A stretch of DNA of 64,000 nucleotides from Xanthobacteraceae bacterium (GCA_022844205.1 JALHMF010000007.1:62001-126000); one strand, 5' to 3'. Shown: positions 43,428 through 53,175, counted from the first letter of the stretch. Program-made: numbers and translations. Notes: generated by a model not told the origin, from the letters alone.

Positions 43428-44441
43428 TTATCCGAGGCGCTCTTTCAGGCGGCCGATGATGCCGTAGATCGTTTCGCCTTCCGCGCGCGCAGAGAAGGTC
43501 AGTGCCATGCGGTGCTTCAGCACCGGTTCGGCGAGCGCCACCACGTCATCCACGGAAGGGGCGAGGCGGCCGTCGAGCAGCGCGCGCGCGCGCACGGCGA
43601 GCATCAGCGCCTGGGAAGCGCGCGGGCTCGGACCCCATGCGATGTATTTCGTGATCGAATCGCCGCCGTCGGCATCGGGGCGGGCGGAGCGGACGAGATT
43701 CAGAATCGCGTCCACGACCGACTGGCCGACCGGGATACGGCGCACGAGGCGCTGTGCGGCGAGCAGGTCGTCGGCGCTCATCGCTTGCTTCGGTTTTGTT
43801 TCTTCAGCACCGGTGGTGTCGAGCAGAATGCGCTTTTCGGATTCGCGGTCCGGGTAGAAGACGTCGATCTCCATCAGGAATCGGTCGAGCTGCGCTTCCG
43901 GCAACGGATAGGTGCCTTCCTGTTCCAGCGGATTCTGCGTGGAGAGCACATGGAAAGGCCGCGGCAGGTCATGCCGCTGGCCGGCGATGGTCACATGATA
44001 TTCCTGCATTGATTGCAGGAGTGCCGACTGCGTGCGCGGGCTGGCACGGTTGATCTCGTCGGCGAGCAGGAGCTGGCCGAAAATCGGACCCTTGATGAAG
44101 CGGAACGCGCGCTTGCCGCCCGCACTTTCCTCCAGCACTTCCGATCCGAGAATGTCGGAAGGCATCAGGTCGGGCGTGAACTGGATGCGCCGTGCGTCGA
44201 GGCCGAGGACCGTACCCATCGTATCCACGAGCTTGGTCTTGGCGAGGCCGGGGACGCCGACCAGCAGCGCATGGCCGCCAGCGATGATGGTAATGAGCGC
44301 CCGCTCGACCACCGCCTCCTGACCGAAGATCACGGAACCGATCGCGGCGCGGGCATTCTTGATGCTGGCAGCGGTGGACTCGGCGGCGCGAACGATCGCC
44401 TGATCGAGGCTTTCCATATTTTCGCTTTTGGCAGGGCTCAT
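43428..44441 (-). CDS. MoxR family AAA+ ATPase
   Basis: The 337-residue AAA+ protein has Walker A GVPGLAKTKL, Walker B LLADEINRASPRTQSALLQSMQE, sensor STQNPLEQEGTYPLPEAQLDRF and the C-terminal lid. MoxR proteins are chaperones that help assemble or activate protein complexes, often with VWA-domain partners. The ATG at 44441 has the near-perfect GGAGG four bases before it; a longer frame to 44495 has no support. It opens the four-gene operon. Confidence 0.95.
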   Translation of the reverse strand: MSPAKSENMESLDQAIVRAAESTAASIKNARAAIGSVIFGQEAVVERALITIIAGGHALLVGVPGLAKTKLVDTMGTVLGLDARRIQFTPDLMPSDILGSEVLEESAGGKRAFRFIKGPIFGQLLLADEINRASPRTQSALLQSMQEYHVTIAGQRHDLPRPFHVLSTQNPLEQEGTYPLPEAQLDRFLMEIDVFYPDRESEKRILLDTTGAEETKPKQAMSADDLLAAQRLVRRIPVGQSVVDAILNLVRSARPDADGGDSITKYIAWGPSPRASQALMLAVRARALLDGRLAPSVDDVVALAEPVLKHRMALTFSARAEGETIYGIIGRLKERLG

Positions 44442-44628
44442 CGGTCCTCCGGTAAAATTCTCAATCGGGCTCGGTTCGCAGCCAGATTCATGCAAGTTTC
44501 ATGCGCACGAAAGCCCGCGACTCCGTCCCAATCAAGGCAAATCGGATGCCCCATGTGCGTTATCCTTGAAAGGGTTAGGAAAACGAGGATGACGATCACG
44601 AATTTGCGATCATGCCAGCGGGGCTGCG

Positions 44629-45204
44629 ATGGATGAGGACGGCCAAAGGGGGCTGGAATCGCTTGCGGCCGCGCTCGGTACGGGCCGGAAGGCACCGCCG
44701 GTGCATCTTTGGAACCCGCCCTACTGTGGCGAACTCGACATGCGCATCGCGGCCGACGGCACCTGGTTCTACATGGGCACGCCGATCGGGCGGCCTGCCC
44801 TGGTGAAGCTGTTTGCGTCCGTGCTGAAGAAAGAGGACGGGAAATATTTTCTGGTAACGCCGGTTGAGAAAGTCGGGATCCGGGTGGATGACGCGCCGTT
44901 CCAGGCGGTCGAGATGGAAACGCGGGCCGAAGGTGACCGCACGCTGATCTTCCGCACCAATGTGGACGATGTCGTGGAATGCAACGCGGATCACGCCCTG
45001 CGCTTCGAGCCGGAAGCGGATACCGAGGGCCTGCGTCCCTATCTGCATGTACGGCGCGATCTCTGGGCACGCGTGACGCGCACGCTTTATTTCGATCTGG
45101 TGTTTCTGGGCGAAATCCGCGAAACAGGCGGCAGGGAAATGTTCGGCGTCGTCTCGGCGGGCGAATTCTTTCCGATGGGGCCGGCGGAACTGGTGAAGGG
45201 CTGA
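44629..45204 (+). CDS. DUF1285 domain-containing protein
   Basis: A 191-residue cytoplasmic protein matching DUF1285: PPVHLWNPPYCGELDMRIAADGTWFYMGTPIGRPALVKLFASVL with KYFLVTPVEKVGI, ending in a conserved segment. Function unknown. Its last bases overlap the ATG of the CoA-pyrophosphatase-type Nudix gene (TGATG). It starts the operon DUF1285-Nudix-DUF6111-cca, a layout common in Rhizobiales. Confidence 0.9.
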   Translation: MDEDGQRGLESLAAALGTGRKAPPVHLWNPPYCGELDMRIAADGTWFYMGTPIGRPALVKLFASVLKKEDGKYFLVTPVEKVGIRVDDAPFQAVEMETRAEGDRTLIFRTNVDDVVECNADHALRFEPEADTEGLRPYLHVRRDLWARVTRTLYFDLVFLGEIRETGGREMFGVVSAGEFFPMGPAELVKG

Positions 45205-45875
45205 TGATCGCCAACGAACTGCTGAAACCGGGCGATCATTCGGAGCCAGTGCTCTCGTTTGTCGAACTTGCGCGAAAAAAACTTGTTTCGATCGCGCCCA
45301 ATCTTGAATCCATCCGCAGCGATGTGCCGCCGACGGGCGATCATGTGCTGTCGCCGGAGATCAAGGACATCGCGACCGGCATGCCGCCGAAGCCGGCGGC
45401 GGTGCTGGTGCCGGTGATGGCGCGCGAGCAACCCACTGTGTTGCTGACACTGCGCACCGATACCTTGCCCACCCATGCGGGACAGATTTCGTTTCCGGGC
45501 GGCAAGCTCGACGCCACGGACCCCGATCCGCTCGCAACGGCACTGCGCGAAGCGCAGGAGGAGATCGGGCTGGAGCCTGGATTTGTCGATCCGCTGGGCT
45601 ATCTGGAGCCGTATCTGAGCGGGACCGGCTTCCGGATCGTGCCGGTGGTTGCGCTGGTTTCGCCGGCGTTCGACCTGAAGCTGAATCCCGCTGAAGTGGC
45701 CGAAACCTTCGAAGTGCCGCTGGAATTCCTGATGCAGCCGCAGAACCATTTACGGGACAGCCGGGAATGGAGAGGCCGCCAGCGAAGCTTCTATGCGATC
45801 ACCCATGGCGAGCGCTACATTTGGGGAATCACGGCCGGGATTCTCCGCAACCTCTATGAGCGGCTTTATCGCTGA
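45204..45875 (+). CDS. CoA pyrophosphatase-type Nudix hydrolase (NudL-like)
   Basis: A 223-residue Nudix protein. It has HAGQISFPGGKLDATDPDPLATALREAQEEIGL, in which the UPF0035 signature upstream of the Nudix box and the box itself are both present; this pair marks CoA diphosphatases, which split CoA or acyl-CoA to phosphopantetheine and ADP derivatives. It begins inside the DUF1285 stop and its stop overlaps the next ATG. Confidence 0.88.
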   Translation: MIANELLKPGDHSEPVLSFVELARKKLVSIAPNLESIRSDVPPTGDHVLSPEIKDIATGMPPKPAAVLVPVMAREQPTVLLTLRTDTLPTHAGQISFPGGKLDATDPDPLATALREAQEEIGLEPGFVDPLGYLEPYLSGTGFRIVPVVALVSPAFDLKLNPAEVAETFEVPLEFLMQPQNHLRDSREWRGRQRSFYAITHGERYIWGITAGILRNLYERLYR

Positions 45876-46138
45876 TGGCACGCACCGCAATCATTGAAGC
45901 GCTGTTGTTCCTGACGCCCTTCGCGGTCTACGCGATGGTGCTCTACGCCACCGCGCGCGATGCACGCCAGGCGGAGCACTGGACGATGCGGATGCTGACG
46001 ATCCTCGCGATCATCGGTTTTGTGCTCGTAATTGTGGGCCTCGTCTTCTTCGCGCATTTCGGCGGCGCACCACCCGGCGCGGAATATGAACCGGCGCATA
46101 TGGAAAACGGAAAGCTCGTTCCGGGCCGGCTGAAATGA
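45875..46138 (+). CDS. DUF6111 family membrane protein
   Basis: An 87-residue protein with two transmembrane helices (EALLFLTPFAVYAMVLYA and LTILAIIGFVLVIVGLVFFAHFG) and the short tail PPGAEYEPAHMENGKLVPGRL, the motif of the DUF6111 family found beside cca in Rhizobiales. Function unknown. It overlaps both neighbours. Confidence 0.88.
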   Translation: MARTAIIEALLFLTPFAVYAMVLYATARDARQAEHWTMRMLTILAIIGFVLVIVGLVFFAHFGGAPPGAEYEPAHMENGKLVPGRLK

Positions 46139-47388
46139 CACCGCCGGCGACGATCCGCCTCGCGCCGGAGAAAGCGCCATGGCTCGCCACCGGACCGTTG
46201 AAGAAAATCCTTTCCGTACTCGATGCCGACGGCGAGGAAGCGCGGGTAGTGGGCGGCGCCGTCCGCAACACGCTGCTCGGCATTCCGCCCGGCGACTTCG
46301 ACATTGCCACCACCGCGAAACCGGAAGAGGTTTTGAAGCGGGCCGCCTCGGCGGGCTTCCATGCGGTGCCGACCGGAATCGAACACGGCACGATTACGCT
46401 TGTGGTGAATGACAAGCCGTTCGAAGTGACGACGCTGCGCGAGGATGTCGAAACCGACGGACGCCACGCGGTGGTGAAGTTCGGCCGCGACTGGAAAAAG
46501 GATGCCGAACGGCGCGACTTCACCATCAATGCGCTGTTTCTGACGCGCCATTTTGACGTGATCGATTTCGCCGGCGGGATCGCCGATATCAAGAACCGGA
46601 AAATACGGTTCATCGGCGATGCGGAGCGGCGCATTGCGGAAGACTATCTGCGCGTACTGCGCTTCTTTCGCTTTTACGCCGCTTACGGCGAAGGCGTGAT
46701 GGATGCGGAAGGGCTAACCGCCTGCATTCGCGCGCGGCCGCATCTTGCGCAGCTTTCACGCGAGCGCGTGCGCGTTGAATTGTTGAAACTGCTCGCGGCG
46801 AAACATGCCATTCCGGCGCTCGCCAGCATGAGCGAGGCTGGAATCTTGATTGATGTGCTTGGCGGCGTGCCGCTGCTCGCGAGCGTCAGCAACCTGATCA
46901 AGGCCGAAACGGAACTGAGGATCGAGCATTCCGCCGTCCGGCATCTCGGTGCGCTCGCGGTTCGTATCCGCGAAGACGCGGATCGCCTGCGCGAGCGGTT
47001 GCGCCTCGCCAACGAAGAGCACCGGCGGCTGCGTGGCATGGCCGAGAACTGGTGGCGGATCGATCCGGCCGAAGGCGAGGCTCAGTCCAAGGCGCTGCTC
47101 TACCGCATCGGGGCGGAGAATTTCCGCGACCGGGCGCTGATTGCATTCTCGCGTTCAGCGGAGAAGGCTGACGATAGGGGTTGGAAGAATCTGGTCGGGC
47201 TGCCGGAACGCTGGGCCACGCCGAAATTCCCGCTGGCTTCGAAGGACTTCGTGCAGCGCGGCGTGGAGAAAGGTCCGGCGCTGGGGGCCGCTCTCGCGCG
47301 AGCGGAGGAAGCGTGGATCGCGGCGGGCTTCCCTCAAGAAAAATCCGCGCTTGATGCAATCGTGCAAGCGGCGATTGTTGCGAAATAG
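46135..47388 (+). CDS. cca: CCA tRNA nucleotidyltransferase
   Basis: The 417-residue enzyme adds or repairs the CCA end of tRNAs. The class II nucleotidyltransferase head reads VVGGAVRNTLLGIPPGDFDIATT, with the catalytic aspartates in DFD, then RDWKKDAERRDFTINALF and the RIAEDYLRVLRFFRFYA segment typical of the family. It belongs to the cca/pcnB superfamily; the linked DUF6111 and the encoded tRNA CCA ends suit a repair role. It starts within the DUF6111 stop. Confidence 0.93.
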   Translation: MTPPATIRLAPEKAPWLATGPLKKILSVLDADGEEARVVGGAVRNTLLGIPPGDFDIATTAKPEEVLKRAASAGFHAVPTGIEHGTITLVVNDKPFEVTTLREDVETDGRHAVVKFGRDWKKDAERRDFTINALFLTRHFDVIDFAGGIADIKNRKIRFIGDAERRIAEDYLRVLRFFRFYAAYGEGVMDAEGLTACIRARPHLAQLSRERVRVELLKLLAAKHAIPALASMSEAGILIDVLGGVPLLASVSNLIKAETELRIEHSAVRHLGALAVRIREDADRLRERLRLANEEHRRLRGMAENWWRIDPAEGEAQSKALLYRIGAENFRDRALIAFSRSAEKADDRGWKNLVGLPERWATPKFPLASKDFVQRGVEKGPALGAALARAEEAWIAAGFPQEKSALDAIVQAAIVAK

Positions 47389-48091
47389 ATTCGGTTTTCA
47401 AACAGCGATGGCAGCACCTCATCCTGAGGAGCCCGCCGCTCATCCTTCGAGACGCTCGCGGAGTTTATACTTGCGCGCGCCGAAGGCGCGACACGAGGGC
47501 TCGCTCATCAGGATGAGGCAGAGGGTGTTGATGCGGCGGGCGTCTCGAAGGATGGAGGTGCGCGCCTTCGTTCGCGCGAGCGGAATTGCCCGCGCGTCGG
47601 AAATCGGGGAGACGGAGCGCCGAAAGGCGCAAGGTCTTCCGAAACATGATCCGCCTGCGAAGCGGACCTCGCCTTTCAACGCTCCATCGCGGCGTCTTCC
47701 TTCGATCCGGGCCGCGCTTTTCGTGAGAGGCGCAAGGATTTCTCCAGCACATCTCTCCGTCAGCCAAGCTCCTGGCAGGCGGGCGTAGTCCCGCCGGGCG
47801 GAGCCCCGGACCGCCCCGGCCTGTGTTTGCGAAACACTTGCGGAGGCGCCGCCTCCCGCTCCACAAACAAGACGCCTCATGAGTGCGTCCCCGGTGAGCG
47901 GGAGTGAGGCGGAGTTTAAGGGAGGTACGGAGAGCGGGGATAAGGTGGCGTAAGTTGCTGAAAGGATTGAATTGTCATCGCCGGACTTGAGCCCGGCAAT
48001 GACGAGGCTTGGTCTTAGCAGGGACGACCGTTCAAGGCCTCGTCATCCCGAGTTGATATGACAGCGGCGGCGAACAGCCTATGTTCTCCTC
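47389..48091. repeat. gene-free region with inverted repeats
   Basis: A gap of about 700 bases. It has a large inverted repeat: CCTCATCCTGA (47417-47427) with TCAGGATGAGG (47508-47518), and CATCCTTCGAGACGC (47441-47455) with GCGTCTCGAAGGATG (47540-47554). Further right, 47975-48010 holds a TCATCGCCGGACTTGAGCCCGG element of the GTCATn type. The middle part (47620-47940) is GC-rich with no coding frame I can support. Short frames on both strands lack family likeness. Confidence 0.75.
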
Positions 48092-48580
48092 ATGCGACGT
48101 TTTCTGCGCGGATTGATGATCTTTGTGTTGGGAGGACTGCTTGGCACGGCGTTCGGCTTTGCGTTGGGCATCCTGTTCTTCCCGTACATTTTCCCGCCGC
48201 CGCCCGCCGCCGAGGTGATGACCGAAGCTGACCGTTCGCCACTCGCAGCGACCGGTACTTTCATTCATGCCAACCCGTCCGATCCCGTGCATTGGGGGCG
48301 CGGTAAGGTCAGTGTGTACGAAAAGACGGTGTTTCTCGAACAGGATTTCGAAGTCGGACCGGGGCCGAAATACCACGTTTATCTCGTGCCGAAGGCTGGC
48401 ATCCGGAAAGAAGCCGACGTGAAGGGTACGATGTTTGTCGATCTCGGCCGCCTGCGCGCCTTCAAGGGCAGCCAGCGCTACAGCATTCCATCTGGCGTTG
48501 ACCTCGCGAAATATCCGAGCGTGGTGATCTGGTGCGAGGCGTTCGGCGTTTTGATCTCGCCGGCGGATTTGAAACGCTGA
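48092..48580 (+). CDS. DM13 domain-containing membrane-anchored protein
   Basis: The 162-residue protein has an N-terminal membrane anchor (GLMIFVLGGLLGTAFGFALGILFFPYIF), then a periplasmic DM13 domain: GRGKVSVYEKTVFLEQDFEVGPGPKYHVYLV, later FVDLGRLRAFKGSQRYSIP and VIWCEAFGVLIS. The conserved Cys in the last motif is the DM13 hallmark. Domains of this type have been proposed to be redox or cytochrome-like; the function here is unknown. Confidence 0.88.
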   Translation: MRRFLRGLMIFVLGGLLGTAFGFALGILFFPYIFPPPPAAEVMTEADRSPLAATGTFIHANPSDPVHWGRGKVSVYEKTVFLEQDFEVGPGPKYHVYLVPKAGIRKEADVKGTMFVDLGRLRAFKGSQRYSIPSGVDLAKYPSVVIWCEAFGVLISPADLKR

Positions 48581-48601
48581 AATAAATCCTCATTCCTCTA
48601 A

Positions 48602-48695
48602 CCTCATGCTGAGGAGCGCCGCGAAGCGGCGCGTCTCGAAGCATGAGGCCGCCTTCATCCTTCGAGACGGCGCTTCGCGCCTCCTCAGGATGAGG
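48602..48695. repeat. inverted repeat element between the DM13 gene and hemF
   Basis: CCTCATGCTGAGGAGCGCC, then GCGTCTCGAAGCATGAGG, and on the right CATCCTTCGAGACGGCGC with CCTCAGGATGAGG. The pieces repeat the CATCCTTCGAGACG and CCTCATCCTGA words of the element at 47417-47554, so both belong to one family. Confidence 0.85.
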
Positions 48696-48732
48696 CGGAT
48701 TGCAGACGGAGTTTGCGAACTGTTCTGGAGAA

Positions 48733-49710
48733 CTAAGGCCACTTCACTTCCGGCGGGAGCGACGAGAGAATCGAGTCGACATTGCCGCCGGTCTTGAGGC
48801 CGAAAATCGTGCCGCGATCGTAAAGCAGGTTGAACTCCACATAGCGGCCGCGGCGGACGAGTTGTTCCTGGCGTTGCGCGTCGGTCCACGGCTTGTCGAG
48901 ATTGCGCCGCACGAGAGCCGGGTAGGTGTCGAGAAACATCATTCCCACTTCGCGCACGAAGGCGAAATCGGCTTCCCAGTCGCCGCTGTCCAGCCAGTCG
49001 AAGAAGATTCCGCCGATGCCTCTCGGCTCGTTGCGGTGCTTCAGGAAGAAATATTCGTCGCACCATTTTTTGTATTTGTCGTAGGGCGCGATCGCGGCAT
49101 GCTTGTCGCACGCCGCCTTCATGGCGAGATGGAATGCCTCGGAGTCCGGATCGTCCTGCCTCCTGCGCGCATCGAGTACCGGCGTCAGATCGGCGCCGCC
49201 GCCGAACCAGGCCTTCGACGTGATGACGTGGCGCGTGTTCATGTGCACGGCGGGGATGTTCGGATTGCGCGGATGGATGATGAGCGAGACGCCGGACGCC
49301 CAGAAGCGCGGGTCTTCCTCGGCACCGGGAATCTCCTTGCGGAATTCCGGGGCCAATTCTCCGAACACGGTCGAGGCGTGAACGCCCGCCTTCTCGAAGA
49401 CGCGCCCGTGCAGCATCGACATCATGCCGCCGCCGCCGCCGGGTTCGGCTTTCGCCGGCCCGGCATTTAAATTGTCGCCCTCGGGTAAGCCGGAGATCGG
49501 CTGCTTGCCGGTGTGAGCGGCGCGTTGCCAGGGCGTACGGATAAATTCGGCGGCAACGCCGGGATAGAGGTCGGCGGGCGCCTCGGCTTCGATGTTTTCG
49601 AGGGCGAGACAGATCATGTCCCGCAATTCCTCGAACCAGCCGCGCGCACGGCCCTTGCCCGCTTCCACGGAGGAAGCGTCGTCGGGATGGCGCCGGGCGG
49701 TCTCAAGCAT
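48733..49710 (-). CDS. hemF: oxygen-dependent coproporphyrinogen III oxidase HemF
   Basis: HemF oxidatively decarboxylates two propionate groups of coproporphyrinogen III to form protoporphyrinogen IX in heme synthesis, using oxygen. The 325-residue protein has [20 protein letters not shown], the family signature HMNTRHV, and [21 protein letters not shown] and YDRGTIFGL. The length is usual. The ATG at 49710 overlaps the trmL frame slightly; a longer start upstream is not needed. It is cotranscribed with trmL. Confidence 0.95.
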   Translation of the reverse strand: MLETARRHPDDASSVEAGKGRARGWFEELRDMICLALENIEAEAPADLYPGVAAEFIRTPWQRAAHTGKQPISGLPEGDNLNAGPAKAEPGGGGGMMSMLHGRVFEKAGVHASTVFGELAPEFRKEIPGAEEDPRFWASGVSLIIHPRNPNIPAVHMNTRHVITSKAWFGGGADLTPVLDARRRQDDPDSEAFHLAMKAACDKHAAIAPYDKYKKWCDEYFFLKHRNEPRGIGGIFFDWLDSGDWEADFAFVREVGMMFLDTYPALVRRNLDKPWTDAQRQEQLVRRGRYVEFNLLYDRGTIFGLKTGGNVDSILSSLPPEVKWP

Positions 49711-50164
49711 CGGGAAAACTCCCGCTCTGTCGCAGCGCCTCGCCAAGCACCATCGCGAGGGCAACCGCTACGTTCAACGAGCGAAGCTGCGGCCTGATTG
49801 GCACTCGCACCCGCCCGTCCACGGCCGTATGCACGCTGTCCGGAACGCCGGACGATTCACGGCCACATAAAAGTATGTCCCGAGAACTATACGCGAATTC
49901 CGTATGGAGAGTCTCGGCTTTCGTGGTGAGCAACACGAGCCTCCGGTTTTCGGTTTTCCGCCATTCCTCGAATGCCGAGAAGCTCACATGATCGACGAGT
50001 CTGGCATGGTCGATGTAGTCCAGACCCGCGCGCCGGAACGCACGCTCGTTCGCGGCGAAGCCGGCAGGCCCGATGATATGAACCGGCACGCCGAGGCATG
50101 CACCGAGCCTGACGATGGTGCCCGTGTTCTGGGGAATGTCCGGTTCGAACAGCGCGATTTCCAT
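49703..50164 (-). CDS. trmL: tRNA (cytidine(34)-2'-O)-methyltransferase TrmL
   Basis: The 153-residue SPOUT enzyme methylates the ribose of C34 or U34 of leucine tRNAs. The typical motifs are [20 protein letters not shown] at the N-terminus, [11 protein letters not shown] and [19 protein letters not shown], which forms the trefoil knot that binds SAM. The ATG at 50164 follows AGGAA; the extra N-terminal residues in the longer open frame are not part of the family. It overlaps hemF by eight bases. Confidence 0.95.
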   Translation of the reverse strand: MEIALFEPDIPQNTGTIVRLGACLGVPVHIIGPAGFAANERAFRRAGLDYIDHARLVDHVSFSAFEEWRKTENRRLVLLTTKAETLHTEFAYSSRDILLCGRESSGVPDSVHTAVDGRVRVPIRPQLRSLNVAVALAMVLGEALRQSGSFPDA

Positions 50165-50300
50165 GCTTGTTCCTGCCGTGTTTTCGGGGCGCGCAAAGCG
50201 CGAGAAACCCGCTATCCACGGCCTAAATGCATGACGGAGTGCCGCAGGGCCTACGCTGGACTTTGGGGGGGAGGGATGCAATTAAAAGCAATCGAAAAAG

Positions 50301-50317
50301 GGCGCAAAATATGCGCC
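50301..50317. promoter_or_regulatory. inverted repeat upstream of petA
   Basis: GGCGCA (50301-50306) and TGCGCC (50312-50317) flank AAATA about 80 bases before the petA start, in the probable promoter region. A candidate operator for the bc1 operon; the binding protein is unknown. Confidence 0.3.
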
Positions 50318-50396
50318 GCGGGCGGCTACTCTGACTGTATTTTACCGGCATCGCGGCGTCGCTTCTGAAGTTTCGCGCCAGTAGAAGGACTGAATC

Positions 50397-50918
50397 GTGG
50401 CTGCGACTCACCCAGAAACCACCCGCCGGGATTTTCTCTACATCGCTACCGGAGCATTCGGCGCCATCGGCGCCGCCGCTGCCGTCTGGCCGCTCATCCA
50501 CCAGATGAATCCAGACAAGTCGGTGCTGGCCCTTACCTCGACCGAGGTTGACCTGACGCCGATCACAGAAGGCCAGATCGTCACTATCAAGTGGCGCGGG
50601 AAGCCGGTGTTCGTTTCGCATCGCAGCAAAAAAGAAATCGAAGAAGCCAAGGCCGTGAAGCTCTCCGACCTGCCGGATCCGCAGGCGGATGATGCGCGTG
50701 TCAAGAAAGGCAAGGACCAGTGGCTGGTCGTCATAGGCGTCTGCACGCATCTGGGATGCGTGCCGATCGGCCATCAGGGCGATTATACGGGCTGGTTCTG
50801 CCCTTGCCACGGCTCGCATTACGACACGTCAGGCCGTATCCGTAAGGGACCGGCGCCGACGAACCTTGAAGTGCCGCCGTACGAATTCGTTTCCGACACG
50901 TCCATCCGTATCGGCTGA
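50397..50918 (+). CDS. petA: ubiquinol-cytochrome c reductase iron-sulfur subunit (Rieske)
   Basis: The Rieske protein of the cytochrome bc1 complex carries electrons from ubiquinol to cytochrome c1. The 173-residue product has an N-terminal twin-arginine-like anchor ([22 protein letters not shown]) and the cluster motifs CTHLGC (Cys116, His118, Cys121) and CPCHGS (Cys135, Cys137, His138), with C116, H118, C135 and H138 as ligands and C121-C137 as the expected disulfide. It starts at the GTG at 50397. It is the first gene of petABC. Confidence 0.97.
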   Translation: MAATHPETTRRDFLYIATGAFGAIGAAAAVWPLIHQMNPDKSVLALTSTEVDLTPITEGQIVTIKWRGKPVFVSHRSKKEIEEAKAVKLSDLPDPQADDARVKKGKDQWLVVIGVCTHLGCVPIGHQGDYTGWFCPCHGSHYDTSGRIRKGPAPTNLEVPPYEFVSDTSIRIG

Positions 50919-50942
50919 TCGGGCAGGCGGGGGACAGCAACG

Positions 50943-52196
50943 ATGAGCGAACTCAATCTCAAAAATCCGGTGCTGCGCTGGTTCGAGGCGCGCCTGCCGA
51001 TCATGAGTTTCATGCACCACTCGTTCGTGACGTATCCGACGCCACGCAATCTGAATTACTGGTGGACCTTCGGCGGCATCCTGACGGTCATGCTGATCAT
51101 CCAGATCATCACCGGCATCGTGCTTGTCATGCACTACACGCCGACCACGGCCGACGCCTTCAATTCGGTCGAGCACATCATGCGCGATGTGAACTACGGC
51201 TGGCTGATTCGCTATGTCCACTCCAACGGCGCATCGATGTTCTTCATCGCCGTCTATATCCATATTTTCCGCGGGCTCTATTACGGATCTTACAAGGATC
51301 CGCGCGAGGTGCTGTGGATCCTCGGCGTCATCATCCTCCTGCTGATGATGGCAACGGCGTTCATGGGCTACGTGCTGCCGTGGGGCCAGATGAGCTTCTG
51401 GGGCGCCACCGTCATCACCAACCTGTTCTCGGCGATCCCGGGCGTGGGTCAGGCTGTCGTCACCTGGCTGTGGGGCGGCTACTCGGTCGATAACCCGACC
51501 CTGCAACGCTTCTTCGCCCTGCATTACCTGCTGCCGTTCGTGATCTTCGGCGTCGTGATCCTGCATATCTGGGCATTGCATCACGTCGGCCAGAACAACC
51601 CGACCGGCATCGATGTGAAGTCGAACAAGGATACGGTGCCGTTTACGCCGTACGCAGCGACCAAGGACAACTTCGCGCTGATCCTGTTCCTGATGTTCTT
51701 CGCCTATTTCGTGTTCTACATCCCGAACTATCTCGGCCATGCCGACAACTACATCCCGGCCAACCCGCTGCAGACTCCGGTGCATATCGTGCCTGAATGG
51801 TACTTGCTGCCGTTCTACGCGATCCTGCGTGCCATCCCCTCGAAGCTCGGCGGAGTGGTGGCGATGTTCGCATCGATCCTGGTGCTGGTGTTCGTGCCGT
51901 GGCTCGATACCTCGAAGGTGCGCTCGGCGCGCTATCGCCCGATGTACAAGCAGTTCTTCTGGATCCTCGTGATCTGCTGCATCGGCCTCGGTTATCTCGG
52001 CGCCAAGCCCGCGGAGGGCGTATACGTTATCGCCGCGCGCATCCTGACCTTCTATTACTTCCTGCACTTCCTCGTGATTCTGCCGCTGCTCGGCTATCTC
52101 GAAAAACCGAAGAACGTGCCGCCTTCGATCGCGGATTCGGTGTTGAAGGGCAGGGAATCCGATCCAATGCCGGCGCGTGCCGGCGCGCGGAGGTAA
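50943..52196 (+). CDS. petB: cytochrome b of the bc1 complex
   Basis: The 417-residue membrane protein has about eight helices, the heme-ligand histidines of helices B and D ([10 protein letters not shown] and HYLLPF), the Qo-site [20 protein letters not shown] and the [13 protein letters not shown] (PEWY) loop. It transfers electrons from ubiquinol through hemes bL and bH to quinone. A ribosome binding-like GGGGG lies just upstream. petC follows directly. Confidence 0.97.
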   Translation: MSELNLKNPVLRWFEARLPIMSFMHHSFVTYPTPRNLNYWWTFGGILTVMLIIQIITGIVLVMHYTPTTADAFNSVEHIMRDVNYGWLIRYVHSNGASMFFIAVYIHIFRGLYYGSYKDPREVLWILGVIILLLMMATAFMGYVLPWGQMSFWGATVITNLFSAIPGVGQAVVTWLWGGYSVDNPTLQRFFALHYLLPFVIFGVVILHIWALHHVGQNNPTGIDVKSNKDTVPFTPYAATKDNFALILFLMFFAYFVFYIPNYLGHADNYIPANPLQTPVHIVPEWYLLPFYAILRAIPSKLGGVVAMFASILVLVFVPWLDTSKVRSARYRPMYKQFFWILVICCIGLGYLGAKPAEGVYVIAARILTFYYFLHFLVILPLLGYLEKPKNVPPSIADSVLKGRESDPMPARAGARR

Positions 52197-52200
52197 GGCA

Positions 52201-53034
52201 ATGACCGTGCGCGGTTCAGCCATTCTTGTTGCGGCCGTCGCCGCTCTCGCCCTCTCGCAGGCGGCGCCTGCGCCCGCGGCTGAAGCCGCAAAGCCCGATC
52301 GGCAGTCCTGGTCGTTCCAGGGTCCGTTTGGCCATTACGACCGCGCGCAGCTTCAGCGCGGCCTGAAGGTCTATCGCGAGGTCTGTCAGGCCTGTCATGG
52401 CCTGAAGCTCGTGGCGTTCCGCAACCTCGCCGAGACGGGCGGGCCGGAATTCTCCGAGGGTCAGGTCAAGACCATTGCCAGCGAATACAAGATCCAGGAC
52501 GGCCCCAACGACAAGGGCGAGATGTTCGAGCGCGACGGACGTCCCTCCGACCGCTTCCCCTCGCCGGATGCCAACGAGCAGGCCGCGCGTGCACGCTTTA
52601 ACGGCTCCTATCCGCCGGATCTGTCCGTGATCGCCAAGGCCCGCAGCTACGAAGTGGGCCTGCCTGGCGCGCTGGCCGATTTCTTCCGTCAGTATCAGGA
52701 GCACGGGCCGGATTATCTGCAGGCGCTCCTGACCGGATACCAGGAGCCGCCGGCGGGCGTCACCCTTCCGGACGGCCAGTACTGGAATAAGTATTTCCCG
52801 GGCAACCGGATCGCGATGAGCCAGCCGCTGCAGGACGGGCAGGTGAGCTATACCGACGGCACGCCGGAAAAACTCGACCAGTATGCGCGCGACGTCTCCG
52901 CTTTCCTGATGTGGGCCGCCGAGCCGCATCTGGAGCAGCGCAAGCGCATCGGCTTCCAGGTGATGATCTTCCTGATCATCTTTGCGGGCCTGATGTATTT
53001 CACCAAGAAGAAGGTCTGGGCGGACGCGCACTAG
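52201..53034 (+). CDS. petC: cytochrome c1 of the bc1 complex
   Basis: A 277-residue c-type cytochrome that passes electrons from the Rieske protein to cytochrome c. A signal peptide (ILVAAVAALALSQAAPAPAAEA) precedes the mature domain; the heme motif CQACH is at residues 62-66. Near the C-terminus come YPPDLSVIAKAR, MSQPLQDGQV with the sixth-ligand methionine and the anchor IGFQVMIFLIIFAGLMYFTKKKVW. The ATG at 52201 follows GGAGGTAAGGCA. The stop adjoins an intergenic palindrome and a terminator. Confidence 0.96.
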   Translation: MTVRGSAILVAAVAALALSQAAPAPAAEAAKPDRQSWSFQGPFGHYDRAQLQRGLKVYREVCQACHGLKLVAFRNLAETGGPEFSEGQVKTIASEYKIQDGPNDKGEMFERDGRPSDRFPSPDANEQAARARFNGSYPPDLSVIAKARSYEVGLPGALADFFRQYQEHGPDYLQALLTGYQEPPAGVTLPDGQYWNKYFPGNRIAMSQPLQDGQVSYTDGTPEKLDQYARDVSAFLMWAAEPHLEQRKRIGFQVMIFLIIFAGLMYFTKKKVWADAH

Positions 53035-53079
53035 GGCAGGATCCCGAAAAGCGGGAACCGGTTTTCGGAGATCATGCCC
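53035..53079. repeat. intergenic palindrome after petC (same family as 31159-31207)
   Basis: GGCAGGATC and GATCATGCC flank CCCGAAAAGCGGGAACCGGTTTTCGG, the same plan and core words as the element at 31159-31207. It begins right at the petC stop. Confidence 0.85.
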
Positions 53080-53105
53080 AGGTAAAAATTATGGACGACA
53101 GAATT

Positions 53106-53136
53106 AAAAACGGCCGGGTCTTTTCCGGCCGTTTTT
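53106..53136 (+). terminator. rho-independent terminator of the petABC operon
   Basis: AAAAACGGCCGG (53106-53117) pairs with CCGGCCGTTTTT (53125-53136) around a seven-base loop, with a terminal T run; it sits 70 bases after the petC stop. Confidence 0.9.
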
Positions 53137-53175
53137 GTTTCGCTCGGACGATGACGGGTTGAGAATCGGAGCAGT

